Source: Acidobacteriota bacterium (lineage in GTDB: Bacteria; Acidobacteriota; Terriglobia; Terriglobales; Acidobacteriaceae). From it: DNA of 7,153 nucleotides. A program made the translations under genes and the position numbers. The notes under the pieces are model-generated. The model was not told the DNA's origin. It saw only the letters and a program-made list of their open reading frames with translations, and did no database searches. The stretch lies in assembly GCA_019247235.1 (NCBI GenBank), contig JAFAPG010000582.1, positions 1 to 7,153 on the forward strand, given 5' to 3'. Shown here one piece after another: positions 1-6,655 of this stretch (positions within the stretch are counted from its first letter, which is position 1; each line of letters begins with the position of its first letter).

Positions 1-390
1 TAGCCATTTTCGACGCGCGCTTTTATGACCGAGTACGCCGTATGCATGAGCCTACGTAGTCCTGCGACACTTGTGACTATTCCAGGTCTTAGCTTCACAT
101 GACGCATGAACTTGCCGGTGCCTTGCAACAAGCGGTCTGGGTCAGACAGCGACGCGCCATGAAAGAATCCCACGTTTACGTGTTCGGTGAATACATTGAC
201 GTAGGCGAACGGCACATCTCCCAAACATGCAACCGGACAGCCATCATGCAACATTTCTCGAACTTCGTCTCCGCATTCACGCATCACATCAAACCATCGC
301 CGCGCGATCGCCCCCAATTCACCGCTATGCTCTTTCATCCAGGCATCGATCGCGGGATCCCGCCTTGACCGCGCCGTTGAACCGCAGCAA
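1..390 (-). pseudogene. DUF1801-domain protein, frameshifted near its 5' end and cut by the window edge
   Basis: On the minus strand a frame open from about 358 to the left edge encodes a protein with DUF1801 (YdhG/YjbR/CyaY-like fold) hallmarks: DPAIDAWMKEHSGELG, RRWFDVMRECGDEVRE, FAYVNVFTEHVNVGFFHG and LQGTGKFMRHVKLRPG. The family has no firmly known reaction. The expected N-terminus, LLRFNGAVKA, lies in another frame ending at about 360. Removing one G from the minus-strand GGG at 361-359 joins the two smoothly (FNGAVKADPAIDAW). The likely start is the TTG at 390-388, six bases after an AGGCGG Shine-Dalgarno-like sequence; in-frame ATGs at 474, 471 and 462 are alternatives. Without the frameshift, an ATG at 338-336 would give an N-terminally shortened but open protein, so a functional short form or a sequencing error cannot be excluded. 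The last codon in the window is incomplete (TA-), possibly the stop. The gene is divergent from the acetyltransferase. Confidence 0.75.
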
Positions 391-534
391 TTCGGTCCGC
401 CTATCTAAAGCGCGAGCGCTTAGCGAGGTAGAAGTCGGTCGCGTTCTGTTTCTAGGTCTCATTCTCTGCATCATCGTCTCAGGTACACCAACACACTCGA
501 GTACGCAATCGACATTTGGTTTATGGGTAATACT

Positions 535-545
535 AAGGTGGAGGG
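535..545 (+). promoter_or_regulatory. Ribosome binding site of the acetyltransferase
   Basis: The sequence AAGGTGGAGGG holds a strong GGAGG core at 540-544, six bases before the ATG at 551. It decides the start: the frame is open back to 227, but the upstream segment looks non-coding on this strand and overlaps the divergent DUF1801 gene. Confidence 0.7.
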
Positions 546-550
546 TGTCC

Positions 551-1183
551 ATGGTCAAAGGTTATGACAATGCGAGCGCGCAACTGAGAGCCTCGAAAAT
601 ATCGGAATATTCAACCAAGCCGCTTTCTCTAAAAACGTGGCCGGATTTTGAGCGTCTCTTCCGCTCTCATCCCGCACCGGGTGCTTATCCTTGTTGGTGT
701 ATGTACAACCATAGCGCCGGTGCTATCGGCGACACTAAGGGGCTGTCGCGAGTTGCGAGGATCGAACAAAACCGGCGGGAAAAGAAAAGGCTGGTAGAAA
801 AACGACAATCGCACGGCATACTCGTCTTCGCGCAAGGAGAGCCTGTTGGCTGGTGCCAATACGGACAGACGACAGAACTGCCTCGGATTGATACCAATCG
901 AGAATATCGTGCACTTTCCCCAAGAGTTGGTAAGGCGTTGTGGAGAATAACCTGCTTTGTCGTCCACAAGAAATATCGTCGTCGGGCCGTGGCCCGTACT
1001 GCTCTGAAAGCGGCCCTTGTCGCCATAGAAAAGCAAGGAGGGGGTTTGGTCGAAGCGTATCCTATTAAGCGGTGGGAAGCCTACACCAAATATCGCGGAA
1101 CGGCATCGATGTTCAAAAAAGAAGGATTTCGTATCGTCGCGCGGCTCGGCGACAACAACTTGCTGATGCAGAAAGAGATTTGA
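551..1183 (+). CDS. GNAT family N-acetyltransferase
   Basis: This 210-residue protein belongs to the GCN5-related N-acetyltransferases, which move an acetyl group from acetyl-CoA to an amine; the substrate here is unknown. It matches a subgroup of about 200 residues with a Cys-rich N-terminal motif: YPCWCMYNH at 47-55, GEPVGWCQYG at 96-105 (strand beta-4), then motif A, ITCFVVHKKYRRRAVARTAL, at 133-152, where acetyl-CoA pyrophosphate binds. The C-terminal part (GGGLVEAYP at 163-171, TASMFKKEGFRIVARLG at 184-200) is also typical of the subgroup. The P-loop consensus R-x-x-G-x-G/A reads R-R-R-A-V-A, so the central Gly is Ala146. This one-base GGC-to-GCC type change may weaken cofactor binding. 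There is no signal peptide or membrane segment, so it is presumably cytoplasmic. It is transcribed away from the DUF1801 gene and is followed 218 bases later by a broken oxidoreductase gene. The frame is intact, unlike those neighbours. Confidence 0.87.
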   Translation: MVKGYDNASAQLRASKISEYSTKPLSLKTWPDFERLFRSHPAPGAYPCWCMYNHSAGAIGDTKGLSRVARIEQNRREKKRLVEKRQSHGILVFAQGEPVGWCQYGQTTELPRIDTNREYRALSPRVGKALWRITCFVVHKKYRRRAVARTALKAALVAIEKQGGGLVEAYPIKRWEAYTKYRGTASMFKKEGFRIVARLGDNNLLMQKEI

Positions 1184-1401
1184 TTCTGTACACCAGCAGG
1201 TGATCGATAGTAGTTGCACTAACACGCCTTCGAAGGCTTCCGGAAACGTCCCCGCGACCGGACGGCGGGAGAATGGATGCGACGCTGACTCGCTAATCCA
1301 ATGCCTTGACCGAAAACCTGCCACAGTCGATTGCCCTAACCGCCGCATCCTGAACACATGCAATTTAAAGAATGCAGGCATCGAGCACCTCGACTCGGCG
1401 C

Positions 1402-2048
1402 ATGAGAGCAGCACGAATACACAAATTGGCCCGCCTCCGGTCATTGCCGTGGGGAGATCCCCACCCCATCACCGGGATTCTGGGAAGTCTTAGTAAAGTG
1501 CCACGGGAGTCGGACCTTGGGATGCCCCCATCCGTGAAGGTAAGAGCAAGGTCAGTCCTGCGCCACCTTTGACGCTTGGCTCTGATTTGTCAGGAGTTGT
1601 CGAGACATTGGGGAGCGGTGTCGATGGTCTTAAGCCGGTGGCGAAATTTACGGGGTCACGAACCCACAGTTCTACGGCGCCCATGCCCAGTATTCCATCG
1701 CATCAGCAAATATGTTGTCAACCCACTTGATTCACGTCGAAGCAGCGTCCGTACCTGTTGTGGTGGTAACCGCTTGGCAGATGCTTTTCGAATCGGCGGA
1801 ATCGTTGTCTCTGTGGTCTCAACCGATCCAGTACTCCAGCGTACGAATGTGAGATCCGTGTTTTTCTATGTGCAAGTCACCAGTGAGCGTCTCAATGCAA
1901 TCTCGAGAATGCTGAACGCCCGCATCCTCATCCCGCAAGTCGGCAGCATTGTGCCCTTGGAGCAGGCACGTAGGATTCATGAAATGCTCGCGGGGCACCT
2001 CATAGGCGTGGAAAGATGGTTTTGGAGGTTATAAGCTCGCACATCTAG
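1402..2048 (+). pseudogene. NADP-dependent quinone oxidoreductase-like (MDR superfamily) pseudogene
   Basis: Reading through several frames reconstructs a medium-chain dehydrogenase/reductase of the zinc-less quinone oxidoreductase type, which in intact form reduces quinones or enones with NADPH. From the ATG at 1402: MRAARIHKL, then PPPVIAV, EIPTPSPGFWEVLVK, GVGPWDAPIREGKS, PLTLGSDLSGVV, EIYGVTNPQFYGAHAQYS, EAASVPVVVVTAWQMLFE, then directly IGGIVVSVVSTDP, VRSVFFYVQVTSERLNAI, PLEQARRIHEMLAG, PHRRGKMVLEV and a TAG at 2046-2048. Frame breaks lie near 1428, 1451-1454, 1496-1502, 1637, 1790 and 1993-1995; four look like loss of a single G from a G run. At about 1789-1794 the segment that should hold the NADPH-binding GxGxxG loop is missing, by comparison with family proteins roughly 85-90 residues. 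The gene cannot make an active enzyme. A shorter frame at 1576-2034 is only a piece of it. Family assignment is firm; the exact subfamily and substrate are unknown. Confidence 0.87.
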
Positions 2049-2163
2049 GCCATGGCAGTCCGAACGCTGCGATAACCTAGTTCGCTCCGACCAGCTCACA
2101 TCGGCGGCTCTCGGCTCCCTGGCTGGCTATGGTATTTGGAGAGTGGCGATAAGTAAGAAACGT

Positions 2164-2195
2164 CGGGGTCGCTCGCTGATGAACCCGCGACCCCG
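2164..2195 (-). terminator. Hairpin terminator downstream of the TonB-dependent receptor gene
   Basis: A perfect 9-bp stem, CGGGGTCGC paired with GCGACCCCG, with a 14-base loop, begins seven bases past the receptor stop codon. On the minus strand it is followed after three bases by a T-rich run (TTTCTTACTT). Position and structure fit a Rho-independent terminator, although the T run is interrupted. Confidence 0.65.
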
Positions 2196-2201
2196 TCCCG
2201 C

Positions 2202-5200
2202 TCAAAAGATGAACTTTAACGAGCCTTGCATTTGACGCATGTTCGTCGCGGTTGAGGTATAGGTACCAAAATTTCTTGATGTAAGAATATTGGTGAAGCC
2301 GCTGAAATTGGAGTGGTTGAATATGTTGTAGACCTCCCACCTGAATTCCAGGGCCTTCCTTTCTGTGATCGTGGTGTCCTTGATGGCAACGAAATCGAAG
2401 TCCTGCACTCCGTCGAGTGGCAAGCTGTTACGGCCGCTACTGCCGAAGTTGCCGAGTAACGGCTGAGTGAGGGAGAAACCAAGTGCATTGTCTCCCGCAC
2501 ATCCGGCCGCCCCAGTCTGCACCCCCCGATGGCAGGGATCACCAAAGGGACCAAAGGCGGAGGTACTTAGAGGATTGATCGGGACCGGGCGAAAGTGACT
2601 GGCGTCTCCATTCGCGCGTACGTTAATGCCGCTGCCGGTCGCATTGCCAATGAGCGCCTGATCAAGGATCCCATAGCGAGGTCCAGAGTAGATGGTTGCG
2701 GGGAAGCCGGTTCGGAGTTCGGTCGTTCCACTCAGCCCCCAGCCGCCCAGCACTTTTTCTAATGCCCCAGAGAAATGGTGAGATGGGAACTGATAGAAGA
2801 AACTACCCGCTACCCGGTGCCGAATGTCAAACTGCGAATTGCCCCGGTTGGAGCGGATGTTGCGGGAATCTTGCAGGTTTGGGTTGTCATTCACCAATAC
2901 GTTCAAGGCGTCCGAAGCATCGTCGATGCTGTGCGCGTAGGTGTAATTGGCATCGAAAGACAGACCGCGGCCCAGTCGTTTTATGACGTCGGTTTGCCAC
3001 GAATGATAGATGGAATCCGCAGTGCTTTGAACCTGGTTGACGGCATTGAACCGCGGATCAATGCGGTTGTTCACTACGGTTCCTGAAGCATTGCCGGTTT
3101 GTGCACGGAACGAGTTGATGAAGATCGTTCGCCGCGCGGTTTCGTCGGCAATGCTGGTAGCTGGAGCGGGTACGTTCGCAGGATTAACCAGATTGATTGG
3201 CAATGTAGCCAGCAGGTGATCGTTCTTAGCTCCCACATAGCTGGTCTTTAGCACGAAGTCCTTACCTAGGGAATACTCGACCCCAAGGTTCCACTGTTGA
3301 TTGCGCGGATTCTTGAGGTGTTGGTCGACGGCACTAATGCTTCCGAAGTTCTTCTGCGTCGAAAGAAACTGGCCGATCGCCGCTTTGGCATCGCTTTGTG
3401 CCTGAGCAGTCCCGGCAACTAGATTGGCCCAGGTGTTCGTGCCAGTAAAGGTGGTCACGGTTATCGAGGGCACAAATGGTGGAGAGAAGCGCAGGTTGGT
3501 GATGGGGTTGAAAAAGATGAAGTCGTAGGCGAGTCCATAGCCGCCCCGCACAACAAACTTGCCGCGTTGCGGGTTCCACGCAAATCCCAAACGCGGAGCC
3601 GGGTTCCAAGTACGAGCGAAAGCTTGGCCACCTACGTCCATGCAGCCTAAAGGACCGGTCCCACCGCCGCCGAGCGTGCAGTGGTTGTTGGGATCTATGT
3701 TAGAGATCAGATTGTTCAGCTCGCCCACCCCTCCGGATGAATCCAACCGAAAACCCAGGTTCAAAGTTAGTGTTTGGGTCGCGCGAAGGTCATCCTGACC
3801 AAACCACGAGAGATCAGTGGAGCGATTCCGTCGTACCGTGGAGCCAAAATTCTGCGTCCACTGCGCGGGCGTTCCCGCCTCGAACGCGGCTACGCTGGCG
3901 AATGTCGCTGTACCGCGCAGGTTCGAATCAAAGTAGCTGGGAGCTAGATAACGAAAGACGTCGGTGCCAAATTTAAACTCATTGCGTCCTCTTGCCCATG
4001 AGAACGTATCACTGTAGGAATAATTGTTCTGCACGCGCCCTTGAGGAATGATATTGGACTCACCAAACACGTCCAGACCCGAAATACTTACCTCTGGCAC
4101 AAAAGGCGGCTTGAGGGTACTAAAGGCCACGAAGTTCGGTCGGCTGCGCTGATATTCGAAACGCGCCTGGTTAACCATCGTCGTCGTGATCGAGCTGGTG
4201 TAACTGACAAACGCCACCCGAGCCGTATTGGTAACACTCGCGCCATAGTTCGGCAGAAAGGTTCCGACGAAAGTCAGTCCGGGCCGGACCTGGGTCTGTG
4301 GAGCTTGGGCATAACGGACGGTGACAGTATCATTTCCTTTCCTTAATCGCTGATCCCAGCGCAACGACCAAGAGTCGCCATCGGTTTTGTTGGCGCCTGA
4401 AGAACTAAGCTGTCCAGTGGGTGACGACGGAGACCCTGCACCTTGAAAAATTGCCAGTGAAGTGGGGTCGGTGATGGTTGCAACTTGCGCACTGTTCAGG
4501 ACCGTGGCGGTGGCCGTCGAGCCGGCCCCGCGGATTTTCGTCCCCTCGTAATGGCCAAATAGGAACATCTTGTTTTTGAGGACGGGACCACCGGCGGTGA
4601 ATCCAAACACGTTCTGCACCAAAGGCGTGGCTTTGCCGGTCGTATCAAAGTGATCCCGAGCATTGAAGAATGCATTTTGATGGTACTCGTAGACGGTGCC
4701 GTGGTAACTATTCGTGCCGCTCTTCGTGATGATTTGCACCTGAGAGCCGGAGTTGCGGCCATACTCGGCCGTGAAGTTGTTGGTGATGACTTTAACTTCC
4801 TGCACGCCGTCCAAGCTCAGCGTGCCAATTCCCGACTCACCGGTGGTCGAGATATCGCTTGCCACCGCATTGTCCACCGTAATGTTATTGGCACGGCCAC
4901 GCGAGCCATTGGAATTAAAGCCACCTGTTCCCAAGAAAGGGTTGTCTTTTGTCACCGGGACCACGCCTGGGGAGAGGTTTGCAAAGCCTACGGGGTCGCG
5001 CCCTTGATTGGGGAGCGCCACGGCCAAGGTTGCATCGAGCGACTGTCCGATGACCTGGGACGTACTGACATCAAGAACTGGGGTTGCCTCGCTACTAACT
5101 TCCACGGTTTCATTGGCGGAACCCACGACCAGATTGACCGAGAGGTGGGTTTTTTCGCTGCTGCGCACAACCGCCTTTTCTGAAGTCGACCTAAGGCTGG

Positions 5201-5444
5201 TGTATGAGATTACGACCTGATATTCGCCGGGATCGAGCTGAAGGGCCGCGAACTGTCCTTGAGCATTCGTGGTCAGCTCGCGCTGTGCGCCGGTGGCAAG
5301 ATTCGTGATCGTCACCTTGGCACCTGAGACCAAGGCGCCGCTGGGATCATAAACTGTGCCTTCAATATCTCCCGTTAGTACGGCATAAAGCGGGAGCGTA
5401 AAAACAAAAGCAACCACGGTTACGGCAAACCCTCGATGCAGCAT
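2202..5444 (-). CDS. TonB-dependent receptor, Oar-like, with N-terminal carboxypeptidase-regulatory-like domain
   Basis: This 1080-residue outer membrane protein probably imports a large substrate, such as a glycan, peptide or chelate, using TonB/ExbBD energy; the ligand cannot be read from sequence. A signal peptide covers residues 1 to about 21 (hydrophobic TVVAFVFTLPLYA). Residues 25-107 form a carboxypeptidase-regulatory-like beta-sandwich (GDIEGTVYDPSGALVSGAKV, then TNAQGQFAALQLDPGEYQV). The plug domain spans roughly 115-245 and contains NGSRGRANNITVDN, VQEVKVITNNFTAEYGRNSG and VQIITKSGTN. The rest is the beta-barrel, ending in the terminal Phe of LKFIF expected for barrel assembly. Length and order are typical of the Oar-like family abundant in Acidobacteriota. 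The ATG follows an AAGGAGG Shine-Dalgarno by four bases. No SusD-like partner, TonB or sigma/anti-sigma gene is adjacent, so it appears to be transcribed alone and ends at a hairpin. The frame is fully intact, in contrast to most neighbours. Confidence 0.95.
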   Translation of the reverse strand: MLHRGFAVTVVAFVFTLPLYAVLTGDIEGTVYDPSGALVSGAKVTITNLATGAQRELTTNAQGQFAALQLDPGEYQVVISYTSLRSTSEKAVVRSSEKTHLSVNLVVGSANETVEVSSEATPVLDVSTSQVIGQSLDATLAVALPNQGRDPVGFANLSPGVVPVTKDNPFLGTGGFNSNGSRGRANNITVDNAVASDISTTGESGIGTLSLDGVQEVKVITNNFTAEYGRNSGSQVQIITKSGTNSYHGTVYEYHQNAFFNARDHFDTTGKATPLVQNVFGFTAGGPVLKNKMFLFGHYEGTKIRGAGSTATATVLNSAQVATITDPTSLAIFQGAGSPSSPTGQLSSSGANKTDGDSWSLRWDQRLRKGNDTVTVRYAQAPQTQVRPGLTFVGTFLPNYGASVTNTARVAFVSYTSSITTTMVNQARFEYQRSRPNFVAFSTLKPPFVPEVSISGLDVFGESNIIPQGRVQNNYSYSDTFSWARGRNEFKFGTDVFRYLAPSYFDSNLRGTATFASVAAFEAGTPAQWTQNFGSTVRRNRSTDLSWFGQDDLRATQTLTLNLGFRLDSSGGVGELNNLISNIDPNNHCTLGGGGTGPLGCMDVGGQAFARTWNPAPRLGFAWNPQRGKFVVRGGYGLAYDFIFFNPITNLRFSPPFVPSITVTTFTGTNTWANLVAGTAQAQSDAKAAIGQFLSTQKNFGSISAVDQHLKNPRNQQWNLGVEYSLGKDFVLKTSYVGAKNDHLLATLPINLVNPANVPAPATSIADETARRTIFINSFRAQTGNASGTVVNNRIDPRFNAVNQVQSTADSIYHSWQTDVIKRLGRGLSFDANYTYAHSIDDASDALNVLVNDNPNLQDSRNIRSNRGNSQFDIRHRVAGSFFYQFPSHHFSGALEKVLGGWGLSGTTELRTGFPATIYSGPRYGILDQALIGNATGSGINVRANGDASHFRPVPINPLSTSAFGPFGDPCHRGVQTGAAGCAGDNALGFSLTQPLLGNFGSSGRNSLPLDGVQDFDFVAIKDTTITERKALEFRWEVYNIFNHSNFSGFTNILTSRNFGTYTSTATNMRQMQGSLKFIF

Positions 5445-5448
5445 AGAG

Positions 5449-5455
5449 CCTCCTT
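5449..5455 (-). promoter_or_regulatory. Ribosome binding site of the TonB-dependent receptor
   Basis: The minus strand reads AAGGAGG, a near-perfect anti-16S match, four bases before the ATG at 5444. It supports this start and implies efficient translation. Confidence 0.85.
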
Positions 5456-5465
5456 CAGCGCCTTC

Positions 5466-5481
5466 CTGAACTCCTGTTCAG
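5466..5481. repeat. Perfect inverted repeat in the receptor leader
   Basis: CTGAAC and GTTCAG flank a four-base spacer, ending 22 bases upstream of the receptor ATG and just before its Shine-Dalgarno. It could be an operator half-site pair or a small leader hairpin. No known regulator motif was recognised, and a 6-bp inverted repeat can arise by chance. Confidence 0.35.
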
Positions 5482-5605
5482 TTCGCCAACAGCTCAGAGA
5501 TTAGACTTCGCGGAACCGGGAAAGAAAAAGCGGCACCCAACAAGTGTCAGCAATGAGCCCGACGTCCATACTGTGCAGGCAACTGGAATTCCAGCGGGAG
5601 CACGC

Positions 5606-5623
5606 GATATGTCATCTCATATC
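5606..5623. repeat. Operator-like inverted repeat
   Basis: GATATG, a six-base spacer TCATCT, and CATATC form a perfect dyad. It lies 24 bases upstream of a plus-strand -35-like hexamer and close to a 10-bp palindrome, TGGAATTCCA, at 5584-5593. The spacing resembles a dimeric regulator site, but the regulator is not identifiable. Confidence 0.35.
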
Positions 5624-5646
5624 AGCAGCTTACAGTTGTCAGAAAG

Positions 5647-5675
5647 TTGTAAATATGAAATCAGGGATATATATA
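5647..5675 (+). promoter_or_regulatory. Sigma70-like promoter candidate on the plus strand
   Basis: TTGTAA at 5647-5652 and TATATA at 5670-5675 are separated by 17 bases, an ideal sigma70 spacing with partial consensus hexamers in an AT-rich context. About 30 bases further on, a GGAGGAG Shine-Dalgarno at 5707-5713 precedes ATGs at 5721 and 5724. The frame from there is only 24 codons (stop 5793-5795), rich in Arg, Gly and Trp, with no known match. The whole could be a remnant of a lost gene's start or a very small gene. Confidence 0.3.
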
Positions 5676-5930
5676 CGAATTCTTGAAGATGTGCACCGGC
5701 AATTCTGGAGGAGCTCATCTATGATGTCGGGTCGCGCGAGCCGGAATCCGTACATCCGCTGGGGAAGGAGAGGGGCCAAGTGGCCAGCCCGGTGACTCTG
5801 GCTATTCGGCTACTGCGAAAGCATCCTGGCTAGGCGCTGAGCAGCAGGTGGAGCGCAAACCCCACGTATCCCCGATCAAAACCTGAAATTAGGGATCGGC
5901 AAGATACCTGCACAACAGACGGCCTAACCG

Positions 5931-5948
5931 TGAGCTGCCCCCAGCTCA
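5931..5948. repeat. Compact hairpin with tetraloop
   Basis: TGAGCTG, loop CCCC, CAGCTCA form a perfect 7-bp stem. No T run follows on the plus strand and only a mixed sequence on the minus strand, so it is not a classical terminator. Its role is unknown. Confidence 0.35.
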
Positions 5949-6092
5949 TTCCAGCATAAAGTTCGGCAAATCATTTTGCTTCCTTTGTAACCCCGGGTTT
6001 CGGACAGCTGGCGGTCTACTGTGCAGAGCACCAAGCCGAACTCCGGCGGAAACGATCCGCCTGGCGGCTCTAGCGCGGGCCATCGATTCTGT

Positions 6093-6542
6093 TCAGGGAC
6101 CTATAAGAATCGTGCCGTGCCTTTTGAACTTCTGCGGCACCTTGGACTTGATTCTTTCAATGTCGAACTTGTCGTTCTCAAGAGCCGGTCTCAGCATAAA
6201 AGTAGTTCCACGCAGGAATTGCTGGATCTTCGCGTCGAGCGGTTCGAGCGTGCGCGGGCTGTATTGCGCTATGCCAAAACCCAATGGGTAAGCCCAGCCT
6301 GGAGGTTCCGACGTAGCAAGCAGCGAGACTCGATACGGCGTCAGAATCGAAGAGCGCATGTCGCGCAGCGACTTGCACATCGTCAGACCAGCGCAGTGAG
6401 CGATCACGTTGTCGATCAGAGCTTGTCTGCTGCCCGGCCGTGGTTGGCAATTACCGCCCGCCCCAGTTTCTCTCCAAAAAGTGAGTTGCCAGGATCGAGT
6501 AGGTTGAACTTGCGTCGTCGTGAATAACGGAGTGGATGCCAA
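6093..6542 (-). CDS. Unrecognised reading frame, possibly a gene remnant
   Basis: I do not recognise this protein. The frame is open for 149 codons and ends at a TGA at 6095-6093. From about 6420 down to the stop it looks coding: most third codon positions are G or C and the sequence is protein-like, for example LRDMRSSILTPYRVSLLATS, GWAYPLGFGIAQYS, LEPLDAKIQQFL and FDIERIKSKVPQKFKRHGTI. The first 40 residues look less natural. In another minus-strand frame, about 6510-6416 reads FNLLDPGNSLFGEKLGRAV and ANHGRAADKL, then meets a TGA at 6418-6416 exactly where this frame starts to look coding, which suggests a one-base frameshift. The only start at the annotated end is a TTG without a Shine-Dalgarno. 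No signal peptide or membrane segment is evident in the coding-like part. It lies downstream of the broken MerR gene on the same strand. A third short minus-strand frame at 6659-6546 (37 codons, SLLDLELRSQIDDLSQHWDM) may belong to either. Confidence 0.35.
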   Translation of the reverse strand: MASTPLFTTTQVQPTRSWQLTFWRETGAGGNCQPRPGSRQALIDNVIAHCAGLTMCKSLRDMRSSILTPYRVSLLATSEPPGWAYPLGFGIAQYSPRTLEPLDAKIQQFLRGTTFMLRPALENDKFDIERIKSKVPQKFKRHGTILIGP

Positions 6543-6655
6543 CTTTTACAGACTCGGCAGAAAGGTGGGTGCGCGCAGCATATCCCAGTGCTGGCTTAGG
6601 TCGTCAATTTGACTGCGCAGCTCCAGATCGAGCAAGGAAGGGGATAGCAACGAGC

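Larger units (their letters stand above)
5445..6092. other. Long intergenic region with no convincing gene
   Basis: About 650 bases separate the receptor start from the end of the unrecognised minus-strand frame. No frame on either strand gave a protein I recognise. The first 100 bases should contain the receptor promoter, but no clear -35/-10 pair is visible there. The middle (5580-5680) is AT-rich and holds palindromes and a plus-strand promoter-like sequence. After it, a plus-strand frame at about 5760-5830 reads LGKERGQVASPVTLAIRLLRKHPGW, which vaguely recalls PadR regulator N-termini but is not followed by any supporting motif. Small hairpins occur further on. It may be the debris of a lost gene. 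Confidence 0.5.

Noticed and set aside
99..368. Plus-strand frame of 89 codons
   Set aside because: It is antisense to the DUF1801 gene, whose minus-strand translation matches the family over the same bases.
1226..1237. 12-bp palindrome GCCTTCGAAGGC after the acetyltransferase
   Set aside because: It has no loop and no T run, so it is not a terminator; no regulator site is recognised and nothing else supports a role.
629..1444. Minus-strand frame of 271 codons
   Set aside because: It lies mostly antisense to the GNAT gene, which has clear family motifs and a ribosome site; the translation shows no family resemblance.
4650..5183. Plus-strand frame of 177 codons
   Set aside because: It is a shadow of the receptor plug domain, which is clearly coded on the minus strand.
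5872..5899. CCGATC/GATCGG inverted repeat as a terminator
   Set aside because: The arms are only six bases with a 16-base spacer and no T run follows; chance is likely.
5985..6030. Possible tRNA T-arm around AACCCCGGGTTTCGG
   Set aside because: No acceptor, D or anticodon arm can be folded around it.
6021..6527. Plus-strand frame of 168 codons
   Set aside because: Its composition (very Arg/Ser rich) looks like an antisense shadow; the minus-strand frame over the same bases has more natural codon use.
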